Origin: an uncultured Altererythrobacter sp.
Lineage (GTDB): Bacteria; Pseudomonadota; Alphaproteobacteria; Sphingomonadales; Sphingomonadaceae
DNA length: 6,988 bases
Assembly (NCBI GenBank): GCA_946885545.1
Contig: CAMPGP010000115.1
Location: 1-6,988 of the forward strand
Reading direction: 5' to 3'
Shown: one piece after another, positions 1 through 5,681 of the stretch
How positions within the stretch are numbered: position 1 is the first letter of the stretch
How the letters are laid out: every line of letters begins with the position of its first letter
Position numbers and translations under genes: made by a program
The notes under the pieces: model-generated
Seen by the model: the letters and a program-made list of their open reading frames with translations, nothing else
Database searches by the model: none
What the model was told of the DNA's origin: nothing

Positions 1-1
1 G

Positions 2-116
2 GGTGCGCCGCGCACGATGCTCCATGCCGCGGGAATCACCGTGCAGCGCGAGGGTAAGACGCCGATCGAGGCGGTTTCCCCCATGCCGGCCGACTTCAGG
101 GCCCTCGGTTTCGAAG

Positions 117-124
<8 letters not shown>
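2..124 (+). CDS. 3' end of an unidentified protein gene (partial)
   Basis: The window opens inside an open frame of 40 codons that ends in TAA at 122-124. The visible C-terminus runs through M-L-H-A-A-G-I-T-V and ends A-L-G-F-E-D-G. Codon third positions are mostly G or C, as in the neighbouring genes, which supports real coding. I do not recognise the family from this tail. Its stop lies 8 nt inside the next gene (arfB starts at 117), the kind of overlap expected for translationally coupled genes in one operon. The same stretch is also open in the arfB frame, but that upstream extension has no family resemblance. Confidence 0.6.
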
Positions 125-521
<397 letters not shown>

Positions 522-526
522 GACGC

Positions 527-554
527 TTGACTTTTCGGCGTGAATCACCCAATG
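527..554 (+). promoter_or_regulatory. Candidate rpmG promoter (good -35, weak -10)
   Basis: TTGACT at 527-532, preceded by C, is a close match to the strongly conserved alphaproteobacterial -35 element. It sits just after the arfB stop and about 110 bp before rpmG. The -10 at the right distance (around 549-554) is poor, so the call rests mainly on the -35 and on position. A ribosomal protein gene with its own strong promoter would be expected here. Confidence 0.35.
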
Positions 555-600
555 GCCGCGCCGGACGGCGGTGCGAGCTATGCGCCGCCCTTATTGTTTC

Positions 601-614
601 GGCCGGAAACGGCC
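601..614 (+). other. GNRA-tetraloop hairpin in the rpmG leader
   Basis: GGCCG (601-605) pairs exactly with CGGCC (610-614) around the loop GAAA (606-609), a stable GNRA tetraloop. No T-run follows, so it is not a standard terminator of arfB. It lies 25 nt before the rpmG start and would be in its 5' leader if transcription begins near 560. Confidence 0.45.
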
Positions 615-639
615 CCAGATCGATCTTTAGGAACACGTC

Positions 640-807
640 ATGGCGAAGCCCGCAACCGTCAAGATCAAGCTCGTCTCGACCGCCGACACGGGCTTCTACT
701 ACGTCACCAAGAAGAATCCCCGGAACATCACCGAGAAGATGACCTTCCGCAAGTACGACCCGGTCGCGCGCAAGCACGTCGAGTTCAAGGAAGCGAAGAT
801 CAAGTAA
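640..807 (+). CDS. rpmG: 50S ribosomal protein L33
   Basis: Protein of 55 residues, the normal length of bacterial L33, a structural protein of the large ribosomal subunit near the E site. Seen: start M-A-K-P, the conserved core [10 protein letters not shown], and the end F-K-E-A-K-I-K. No cysteine is present, so this is the zinc-independent (C-minus) form, the common one in Proteobacteria. The start at 640 has a good ribosome-binding site, AGGA at 629-632, seven bases upstream. The protein is strongly basic. The gene stands alone between arfB and lolA, with a candidate promoter before it and two hairpins directly after the stop. Confidence 0.96.
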   Translation: MAKPATVKIKLVSTADTGFYYVTKKNPRNITEKMTFRKYDPVARKHVEFKEAKIK

Positions 808-810
808 GGG

Positions 811-857
811 CGGGGCTCAGCCCCGAAGCTGAATTTCCGGAACCGGATGAATTCAGC
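811..857 (+). other. Two consecutive stem-loops after rpmG
   Basis: The first, 811-825, is CGGGG and CCCCG around the loop CTCAG. The second, 828-857, has an 8-bp outer stem (GCTGAATT 828-835 with AATTCAGC 850-857) and an inner stem (TCCG 836-839 with CGGA 844-847), with a 2-nt bulge at 848-849. No T-run follows either one, so they are not classical intrinsic terminators. They may protect the rpmG 3' end from exonucleases or act in the leader of the following gene. Confidence 0.5.
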
Positions 858-891
858 GGCGGTTCAATGCTCCGACCATAATCCACGGAGC

Positions 892-1554
892 ATGACCACA
901 GTGCAAAAATTCGCCATCACCCCCATGCGTGCCGCGTTTGCCGGTGCGCTTGCCCTTGCCGCACCTGCGGCGTTGCTCGCTCCGGCGACCCCGGTCGAAG
1001 CGGCGGCTGGCGATCTCGACAAGGCAGTCGCCGCCTTGCGCGGCATCTCCACGATGAAGGCGGACTTCACCCAGACCGATCGGCGCGGACGGACCGTCTC
1101 GGGCGAGATGACGCTGAAGCGGCCGGGCAAGATCCGTTTCCAGTACGAAGACGGCGTGCCGCTGCTGCTGGTGTCGAACGGCAAGTCGTTCACGATGGTC
1201 GATTACGAGGTGAATCAGGTCGAGCGCTGGCCGATCTCCGATTCGCCGCTCGGCGCGTTGCTCGATCCCAACCGCGACGTGAAGCGCTTCGGCAAGCTGC
1301 TGCCGACCGACCATTCGGATGTCATCAGCGTCGAGGTTCGCGATCCGAACAAGCCGCAGTTCGGCGTGATCACCCTGATCTTCACGCGCAACGCCTCGGC
1401 ACCCGGTGGCCTGCAACTGACCAACTGGGTCGCGCTCGACGCGCAGAATCACCGCACGACGGTGCGCCTGCGGAATCATCGCTACGGCGTCTCGGTCGCG
1501 GACAGCGCATTCACTTATCAGGACCCGCGCCGATCCACCCGTCGCCCCCGGTAA
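892..1554 (+). CDS. lolA: LolA-family outer-membrane lipoprotein carrier
   Basis: Protein of 220 residues. LolA carries lipoproteins across the periplasm from the LolCDE transporter to the outer membrane. Seen: an N-terminal signal peptide (basic start, hydrophobic Ala/Leu stretch about 14-32, likely cleavage after V-E-A near residue 37); then the family pattern M-K-A-D-F-T-Q-T-D, followed by L-K-R-P-G-K-I-R-F-Q-Y and later G-V-I-T-L-I-F, strands of the half-barrel that holds the acyl chains. The C-terminus is Arg-rich. The start is uncertain. ATG 892 has GGAG (887-890) only one base away, while in-frame GTG 901 has the same GGAG ten bases away, and ATG 925 would also leave a signal peptide. 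The frame is open back to 847, but that part overlaps the post-rpmG hairpin. It may be transcribed alone, since hairpins flank it on both sides. Confidence 0.88.
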   Translation: MTTVQKFAITPMRAAFAGALALAAPAALLAPATPVEAAAGDLDKAVAALRGISTMKADFTQTDRRGRTVSGEMTLKRPGKIRFQYEDGVPLLLVSNGKSFTMVDYEVNQVERWPISDSPLGALLDPNRDVKRFGKLLPTDHSDVISVEVRDPNKPQFGVITLIFTRNASAPGGLQLTNWVALDAQNHRTTVRLRNHRYGVSVADSAFTYQDPRRSTRRPR

Positions 1555-1573
1555 ACGGCTCGGCGGCACCCCG

Positions 1574-1588
1574 GTCGCTCCTTGCGAC
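1574..1588 (+). other. Small stem-loop after lolA
   Basis: GTCGC (1574-1578) and GCGAC (1584-1588) form a 5-bp stem around TCCTT, 20 nt after the lolA stop. No T-run follows, so it is at best a weak terminator or an mRNA 3'-end structure. Confidence 0.25.
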
Positions 1589-1608
1589 GAGATGCTGTCG
1601 ATTGTTCA

Positions 1609-1637
1609 TTGGCTAGAAAGCCGGGCAGACCTATCTT
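1609..1637 (+). promoter_or_regulatory. Promoter of the predicted small RNA
   Basis: TTGGCT (1609-1614) and TATCTT (1632-1637) are spaced by 17 bp and each matches the sigma70 consensus at four of six bases. The expected transcription start, about 7 nt after the -10, falls at 1643-1645, exactly where the first long RNA stem begins (1644). That coincidence makes the call stronger than the hexamers alone would. Confidence 0.5.
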
Positions 1638-1643
1638 GTAATC

Positions 1644-1769
1644 ACAAGGCGGCTCGAGGCGGGTTTCCCCCCTGTTGCCCTGACCTCGCAAAGACAGGTC
1701 GCCTTGTACAAGCGTGACGAACGCTAACATGGAACCCTCGTGCCAATGCCCCCGGCACGAGGGTTTTTT
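1644..1769 (+). ncRNA. Predicted small RNA with three stem-loops
   Basis: The lolA-xthA gap encodes a folded transcript of about 126 nt. Stem-loop 1: ACAAGGCG (1644-1651) pairs perfectly with CGCCTTGT (1700-1707). Inside it, CGAGG (1655-1659) pairs with CCTCG (1684-1688), and GGG (1661-1663) can pair with CCC (1678-1680), leaving a pyrimidine-rich apical loop at 1664-1677 containing six C in a row. An alternative pairing is GACCT (1682-1686) with AGGTC (1696-1700). Stem-loop 2: AGCGT (1711-1715) with ACGCT (1721-1725). Stem-loop 3 is the terminator. No convincing protein is encoded. I do not recognise an Rfam family: it lacks the SRP RNA GGAAG core, has no tmRNA ends, and does not look like 6S RNA. 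The C-rich loop could bind Shine-Dalgarno regions of target mRNAs (inference). It could instead be a long terminated leader of xthA, which starts 204 nt after the terminator. Confidence 0.6.
1733..1769 (+). terminator. Strong intrinsic terminator
   Basis: A perfect 12-bp stem, AACCCTCGTGCC (1733-1744) with GGCACGAGGGTT (1754-1765), a 9-nt loop, and a run of six T (1764-1769). It works on the + strand only; the reverse strand has no T-run. It is about 180 nt after the lolA stop, with other structures between, so it more likely ends the small RNA than lolA itself. Confidence 0.92.
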
Positions 1770-1789
1770 GCATGCTGCATCGGCATTCG

Positions 1790-1960
1790 GCGCTGGCGGG
1801 CTGCAAACGGCAGCCTTTCGAGCTTCCGGTGCTCACGTGCTTTAAGCACGCTGCGCTCCGGGTCTCGAAAGCCCACCATTTTCGCCTCGCCATCATCCGA
1901 ATCCCGATACAGCCTGAAGCGCTTGCCGAAGGCCGGCTTGCCGCTGGCGGGCAAGGCACC
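1790..1960 (+). repeat. Palindrome-rich intergenic block, possible dispersed repeat
   Basis: This stretch between the terminator and xthA holds several inverted repeats: GGCTGC (1799-1804) with GCAGCC (1810-1815); a large imperfect hairpin 1815-1871 with outer arms CTTTCGAG (1815-1822) and CTCGAAAG (1864-1871), CCGG at 1826-1829 and 1858-1861, and the central palindrome CGTGCTT-T-AAGCACG (1836-1850); and CTTGCC with GGCAAG just before xthA. Several frames on both strands stay open, including a minus-strand one with protein-like composition. None has a ribosome-binding site or recognisable domain. It gives me the impression of an intergenic element seen elsewhere in sphingomonad genomes, but I cannot check the copy number here. 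Confidence 0.35.
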
Positions 1961-1973
1961 TAATGCCCGGCGC

Positions 1974-2765
1974 ATGGTCTCTGTAGCTTCCTGGAATATC
2001 AATTCGGTTCGCCTGCGCATCGAGCAGGTCAAGCGCGTGCTCGAGGAGCAGGCGCCCGACGTGCTGTGCCTGCAGGAGATCAAGTGTCAGGAGAGCCAGT
2101 TTCCGGCCAAGGCGCTGGCCGAGATGGGCTACGTCCACCAGGCGGTGCACGGGCAGAAGGGCTATCACGGCGTCGCCACCGTCAGCCGCATCCCCTTCCG
2201 CGAGTTCTCGCGCCACGACTGGCAGGACAACGGCGAAGCTCGGCATGTGGGCGTCGAGCTGCTCGACGCCGGCAAGGGCATGGTGCTCGAGAATGTCTAC
2301 ATACCCGCCGGCGGCGACGTGGCGGACCGCGAGGTCAATCCGAAGTTCGGCCAGAAGCTCGATTTCCTCGAACGGATGACGCGCTGGGCCGATGCGCTCG
2401 ACCGGCCGACGCTGATCGTGGGCGATTTCAACATCGCGCCGCTCGAATGCGACGTCTACGATCACAAGGCGCTGCTCAAGGTCGTCAGCCACACCCCACT
2501 CGAGGTCGAGACGCTCGACCGCTTCCGTGATGCGCACGGCTGGGTCGATCTGGGGCGCGAGTTCATTCCGGCGCCGGAACGCAACTATTCCTGGTGGTCC
2601 TACCGCAGCTACTGGCGCCAGAAGGACCAGGGGCGGCGGCTCGACCACATGTGGGCCAGCCCCGATCTCGCCAAGCAGGCGCGCAGCCACCGCTTCGTCG
2701 AGGAAACGCGGCGCTGGGACAGCCCGAGCGACCACATCCCGCTGTTGACGGAGTTCGATCTCTGA
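1974..2765 (+). CDS. xthA: Exodeoxyribonuclease III
   Basis: Protein of 263 residues (E. coli XthA is 268). It is a Mg-dependent enzyme that cuts the backbone 5' of abasic sites and degrades 3' ends of duplex DNA, in base-excision repair. Seen in order: W-N-I-N-S-V-R at 7-13 (metal-site Asn), Q-E-I-K-C with the metal-binding Glu35, the Y-H-G-V-A segment, G-D-F-N-I-A-P with Asp151 and Asn153 at the same numbers as in E. coli, and S-D-H-I-P-L at 252-257, with the catalytic Asp253-His254 pair. All expected active-site residues are present. ATG 1974 fits the family N-terminus (M-V-S-V-A-S-W-N-I-N). The frame is open upstream to 1740, but that would run translation through the terminator loop and repeat block. 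No clear ribosome-binding site is visible. Its stop overlaps the proposed ribA start. Confidence 0.95.
   Translation: MVSVASWNINSVRLRIEQVKRVLEEQAPDVLCLQEIKCQESQFPAKALAEMGYVHQAVHGQKGYHGVATVSRIPFREFSRHDWQDNGEARHVGVELLDAGKGMVLENVYIPAGGDVADREVNPKFGQKLDFLERMTRWADALDRPTLIVGDFNIAPLECDVYDHKALLKVVSHTPLEVETLDRFRDAHGWVDLGREFIPAPERNYSWWSYRSYWRQKDQGRRLDHMWASPDLAKQARSHRFVEETRRWDSPSDHIPLLTEFDL
2750..2764 (+). promoter_or_regulatory. Ribosome-binding site and CTG start for ribA
   Basis: GGAG at 2750-2753 is followed after 8 nt by CTG (2762-2764), whose last two bases are the first two of the xthA stop TGA (2763-2765), the arrangement normally seen as ATGA or GTGA. This spacing is ideal and no ATG or GTG exists nearby in the ribA frame, so it decides the start chosen for ribA. 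Confidence 0.5.
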
Positions 2766-3838
2766 GCGCGCCTTCGCCCGCGCGCCGCGCCGCGCAGGCG
2801 ATCGATGCGCTGCGTCACGGCTGGCCATTGGCAATGGAAGGCGGGCCGGTGCTGCTGCCGGTGGAGACCGCGATAGCGCGACAGGCCACGGCCGACCGAA
2901 TGCTGATCTCCGCCGCGCGCGCCGAGACACTCAAGCTCGCCAACCAGCGCGAGGCGGCAGAGAATTCCCTTTGGCCGCACGCGCCCGTGCTGATCCACGG
3001 GGCCGAACCGTTCGACCTCGCTGCAGCGCTGCCGGTCGCCGATCCCGCGCTCGACCTGCGCACGCCGCTCAAGGGGCCCTTCCGCGCGGAAGACATCGTC
3101 TGGGCCGAACAGGCACGGGCGGCTCTCGAACTGGCGCGGATCGCCGGAATCCTGCCGGCCTTTCTCGTCGATCCGGTCGATGGTGGGGAAGCGCAGAGTG
3201 TCGAGGCGGCGGATGTCGCCGCATGGTCGGACAGCGCCGCGCTTCGAATAGCGACGCGCGCGCATCTCCCCCTATCCGCGAGCGAGAATGCCGAGATCGT
3301 CGCCTTCCGCAGCGCGGACGACATGCGCGAGCACATCGCGCTTGTTATCGGCGAGCAGCGCAGCGACACCGCGCCGCTGGTGCGGCTGCATTCCGAATGC
3401 CTGACCGGCGACATCCTCGGCAGCCTCAAGTGCGATTGCGGCCCGCAGCTCGACGCCGCGCTGCATGCGATGGCGGAGGAGGCCGCGCGCGGCGGCTGGG
3501 GGGTACTGCTCTACCTGCGGCAGGAAGGGCGCGGGATCGGGCTGGTCAACAAGCTGCGCGCCTATCGCCTGCAGGATCAGGGGTTCGATACGGTCGATGC
3601 CAACCGCCGCCTTGGCCTGCCCGACGAGGCGCGCGATTTCCCCGTCGCGGCGCGCATGCTCGAACTGCTCGGCGTGCGCGCGATCCGGCTGATGACCAAC
3701 AACCCGGCCAAGGTGGAAGCGCTCGCGGCGAGCGGGATCGCGGTCGCCGAACGGGTGCCGCACCAGCTGCCCGACAACCCGCACAACGCGCGCTACCTCG
3801 CGACCAAGCGCGACCGAGCCGGGCATCTGCTGACGTGA
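2762..3838 (+). CDS. ribA: GTP cyclohydrolase II with N-terminal extension
   Basis: Protein of 358 residues if started at CTG 2762. It opens the GTP ring to a diaminopyrimidine, formate and pyrophosphate, the first step of riboflavin synthesis. The catalytic domain (about 160-358) shows the zinc ligands C213, C224 and C226 in C-x10-C-x-C, R-Q-E-G-R-G-I-G-L at 253-261, D-T-V-D-A-N at 276-281 and M-T-N-N-P-A-K at 311-317; it ends G-H-L-L-T. Residues 1-160 are an extra domain, common in alphaproteobacterial RibA. Its opening A-L-R-H-G-W-P faintly recalls the DHBP synthase RibB, but the acidic RibB active-site cluster is absent, so it is probably non-catalytic (inference). In-frame alternatives TTG 2828 and ATG 2834 would cut off residues A-I-D-A-L-R-H-G-W-P that look conserved. 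The gene overlaps xthA upstream and the acetyltransferase downstream, so all three are probably cotranscribed. Confidence 0.92.
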   Translation: MSAPSPARRAAQAIDALRHGWPLAMEGGPVLLPVETAIARQATADRMLISAARAETLKLANQREAAENSLWPHAPVLIHGAEPFDLAAALPVADPALDLRTPLKGPFRAEDIVWAEQARAALELARIAGILPAFLVDPVDGGEAQSVEAADVAAWSDSAALRIATRAHLPLSASENAEIVAFRSADDMREHIALVIGEQRSDTAPLVRLHSECLTGDILGSLKCDCGPQLDAALHAMAEEAARGGWGVLLYLRQEGRGIGLVNKLRAYRLQDQGFDTVDANRRLGLPDEARDFPVAARMLELLGVRAIRLMTNNPAKVEALAASGIAVAERVPHQLPDNPHNARYLATKRDRAGHLLT

Positions 3839-4332
3839 ATGCGACGATCCGCCCCGAGCGCGCGGGCGACGAGGCGGCGATCCACGGTGTGGTCGCGGCC
3901 GCCTTCGACGGGCACCCGCACAGCGACGGCAGCGAGCCGGGCATCGTCGACGCCCTGCGCGCCGACGGCGACCTCGCGATTTCGCTGGTTGCGGAGGAGG
4001 GCGGCGCGATCGTCGGCCACGTCGCGTTCTCGCCGGTTTCCGTATCGGACGGCTGCCAGGGTTGGTTCGGGCTCGGCCCGGCCGCGGTCGATCCCGCGCG
4101 GCAAGGCGAGGGGATCGGCACGGCGCTGATCGAGCGTGGGCTGGACTTGTTGCGCGACCGCGGGGCGGCAGGCTGCGTGGTGCTGGGCAATCCGGCCTAT
4201 TACGCGCGCTTCGGCTTCGCGCACGATCCGGCGCTGACCTATCCGGGGCCGCCACCCGAGTATTTCCAGAGGTTGGTTATCGGGAATTCGGGCGCGCAGG
4301 GCGTGGTGGCCTATGCCCGGGCATTCGGCTGA
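3835..4332 (+). CDS. YhbS-like GNAT N-acetyltransferase
   Basis: Protein of 165 residues, one complete GNAT domain of the YhbS type (COG3153). It transfers an acetyl group from acetyl-CoA; the substrate is unknown. Seen: the opening I-R-P-E-R-A-G-D-E-A-A-I (strand 1 and helix 1), strands with I-V-G-H-V-A-F-S-P around 59-67, L-G-P-A-A-V-D-P-A followed by the acetyl-CoA pyrophosphate loop R-Q-G-E-G-I-G at 89-95, and the YhbS hallmark G-N-P-A-Y-Y-A-R-F-G-F at 118-128. The start is GTG 3835, which overlaps the ribA stop as GTGA; the ATG at 3839 is in another frame. No role in riboflavin synthesis is implied by position alone. It ends 6 bp before the converging ybiI-like gene. Confidence 0.88.
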   Translation: MNATIRPERAGDEAAIHGVVAAAFDGHPHSDGSEPGIVDALRADGDLAISLVAEEGGAIVGHVAFSPVSVSDGCQGWFGLGPAAVDPARQGEGIGTALIERGLDLLRDRGAAGCVVLGNPAYYARFGFAHDPALTYPGPPPEYFQRLVIGNSGAQGVVAYARAFG

Positions 4333-4338
4333 GGTGCG

Positions 4339-4602
4339 CTAGCGCAGCTGGCTGTCCTTGCTGCCGCGCCGGTTGATGCCCGAATGCCGCGTGGCAGCGT
4401 CGCGCTGCGACTGGCAGCCGACGCAAGTGCGCACGCCGGGGAGTGCGGCGCGACGCTTCTCGGGAATTTCCTCGCCGCAGACGTCGCAATATTCGGCGCT
4501 CTCGCCGCTCGGCATGCGAGTGCGCGCGGCGCGGACGGCGTCGCTCACCGTGTCGTCGATCTGGTCCTGAACGGCCCCATCGCGGGCCCAGCCACCTGCC
4601 AT
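4339..4602 (-). CDS. ybiI: DksA/TraR-family C4 zinc-finger protein, YbiI-like
   Basis: Protein of 87 residues. Four cysteines, C39-x2-C42 and C60-x2-C63, form the C4 zinc finger in the pattern C-D-V-C-G-E-E-I-P and P-G-V-R-T-C-V-G-C-Q. The start M-A-G-G-W-A and the tail N-R-R-G-S-K-D-S-Q-L-R match what I recall of E. coli YbiI almost exactly, so orthology is likely. The long coiled coil of DksA is missing. As in TraR, an acidic N-terminal helix (D13, D16, D17, D21) could reach into the RNA polymerase secondary channel. That role is inferred; YbiI function is not settled. AAGGAG (4611-4616 on the + strand as CTCCTT) lies 8 nt before ATG 4602, which fixes the start; the frame continues upstream into the preceding gene without support. 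It is the last gene of the minus-strand run, 52 nt after the beta-helix gene. Confidence 0.9.
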   Translation of the reverse strand: MAGGWARDGAVQDQIDDTVSDAVRAARTRMPSGESAEYCDVCGEEIPEKRRAALPGVRTCVGCQSQRDAATRHSGINRRGSKDSQLR

Positions 4603-4625
4603 GGCGAAAGCTCCTTCATCCGATA

Positions 4626-4649
4626 AACCGGTGGGAGCGGTCGCCGGTT
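4626..4649 (-). other. Inverted repeat between beta-helix gene and ybiI
   Basis: On the minus strand AACCGG and CCGGTT pair across a 12-nt loop, followed by only three T. This is 6 nt after the beta-helix stop. It could be a weak terminator or a processing site that separates expression of the two genes, but it is too short to be sure. Confidence 0.25.
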
Positions 4650-4654
4650 CCAGC

Positions 4655-5638
4655 TCAGCGCTGCTCGAAGCGCTGAATGCCCGCACCGAGCGCGTTTTCG
4701 CCGATGGAGAGGCTTTCGCCGGTCCAGTCGGCGACGAAAGTGGAACTCCGGTTCAGCGCGGGGACGAAGCGCGCGTCGTTGCCCGCGATCTGCAGGCCTT
4801 GTGAGCTGTGGTTCACGTCCTCGGCGCCGACCGCGATGAAGGCGGAGTAGTTCTCCTTGTCGCGGCCCTGCACGAACCAATTGTTGGTGATCTGTCCGGT
4901 CGCGCCCGCGGGCAGGTCGATCATGTAGTTGGTGCCGCGTCCGGCCGAATCGTCGAAGCTGGAGGAGGCGATCTCGACCCGGCCCGCGCGCGATTTGACG
5001 TAGTGCCCGCCGGTGCCGCGCTCGAAGCGGCTGCGGGTGACGCGCAGGCGGCCGTAGTCGCCGATGTAGATCGAATGCGCGCAGCCGCCCGATCCCTCGC
5101 AGGTGCCGAGGCCGGAGAAGGTCGACTTGTCGATCACGATGCTCGAAGAGGGATCGTCGGCGGTGAGGATGCCCTGCTGGCTATCGGCGAACCATGATTG
5201 CGCGACGGTGAGATCGCCCTGTTCGAGGCGGATGCCGGCGCCGTTGTAATCGGGCACCGCCATGTTGCGGAACACGAGACCGGACACCCTGGCCGAGCGT
5301 CCGCGCAGCACGAGCGCCGCCTTGCCCTCGCAGGTTCGACCGTCGAACACCGCCTTGCCCGGCTCGGCAGCGAGATAGGAGACCGATCCGCCTTCCTGCA
5401 CCGCGCACTGGCGCCAGGTGCCGCTGGCGATAGCGATCGTGCCCTCGCCGTCGCCGATCGCGTCGACCGCCTGCTGCAGCGTACCGTAACCCGCGCCCGT
5501 CTCGACCACGGTGAAGGGCGAGGGGCCGGGCTGGGCGAGCAGTGCGGCGGCGGGGATCGCCGCCACGGCCAGCGCGCCGAGCGCGACGGTGAGCGTGAGC
5601 GACAGGCGGGCGGGCGTGGTGCGGGCGCAAGTGTCCAT
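4655..5638 (-). CDS. Exported right-handed parallel beta-helix protein
   Basis: Protein of 327 residues with no assigned biochemical role. Seen: an N-terminal signal peptide or anchor (hydrophobic 12-35 after a basic start), then F-T-V-V-E-T-G-A-G-Y-G-T-L-Q-Q-A-V-D-A-I, the typical cap of pectate-lyase-like folds. Repeated coils follow, with short strands such as L-V-L-R-G, V-S-G-L-V-F-R-N, G-I-R-L-E-Q-G-D-L, G-I-L-T-A-D-D, H-S-I-Y-I-G-D-Y and I-T-N-N-W-F. C78 with C103 and C180 with C186 could form disulfides, fitting a periplasmic or surface location. No clear catalytic lyase motif is visible, so sugar binding or structural roles are equally possible. The highly regular H-S-I-Y-I-G and G-T-G-G-H-Y-V-K-S segments suggest a conserved sphingomonad family. 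No good ribosome-binding site precedes ATG 5638. The gene follows the ribbon-helix-helix gene by 43 nt and may belong to the same transcript. Confidence 0.8.
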   Translation of the reverse strand: MDTCARTTPARLSLTLTVALGALAVAAIPAAALLAQPGPSPFTVVETGAGYGTLQQAVDAIGDGEGTIAIASGTWRQCAVQEGGSVSYLAAEPGKAVFDGRTCEGKAALVLRGRSARVSGLVFRNMAVPDYNGAGIRLEQGDLTVAQSWFADSQQGILTADDPSSSIVIDKSTFSGLGTCEGSGGCAHSIYIGDYGRLRVTRSRFERGTGGHYVKSRAGRVEIASSSFDDSAGRGTNYMIDLPAGATGQITNNWFVQGRDKENYSAFIAVGAEDVNHSSQGLQIAGNDARFVPALNRSSTFVADWTGESLSIGENALGAGIQRFEQR

Positions 5639-5662
5639 GACGCCCGGGTTAGGGAAGAAGGG

Positions 5663-5677
5663 TTAACGCCGGGCTAA
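5663..5677 (-). promoter_or_regulatory. CtrA-like half-site pair upstream of the beta-helix gene
   Basis: Read on the minus strand this is TTAG-N7-TTAA, one mismatch from the alphaproteobacterial CtrA box TTAA-N7-TTAA. It is about 25 nt upstream of the beta-helix start, in a 43-nt gap. Short degenerate motif, so chance is possible. Confidence 0.2.
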
Positions 5678-5681
5678 GCCT

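Noticed and set aside
853..1569. Minus-strand frames opposite lolA
   Set aside because: Shadow frames with no recognisable domain; the + strand gene has a signal peptide and LolA motifs.
1644..1769. Known RNA identities for the predicted RNA (tmRNA, SRP RNA, 6S RNA)
   Set aside because: No tRNA-like ends, no SRP GGAAG core, and the architecture and length do not match 6S RNA.
1740..1973. N-terminal extension of xthA to an ATG at 1740
   Set aside because: It would begin inside the terminator stem and add 78 residues with no family counterpart; ATG 1974 matches the ExoIII N-terminus.
1893..2930. Long minus-strand open frame opposite xthA
   Set aside because: It is the antisense shadow of a GC-rich gene with complete ExoIII motifs on the other strand; its product is Arg/Ala/Leu-rich with no domain.
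4335..4346. Perfect 12-bp palindrome TGCGCTAGCGCA at the convergent gene ends
   Set aside because: Too short with no loop or T-run to be a terminator; it overlaps the ybiI stop codon and can be chance in GC-rich DNA.
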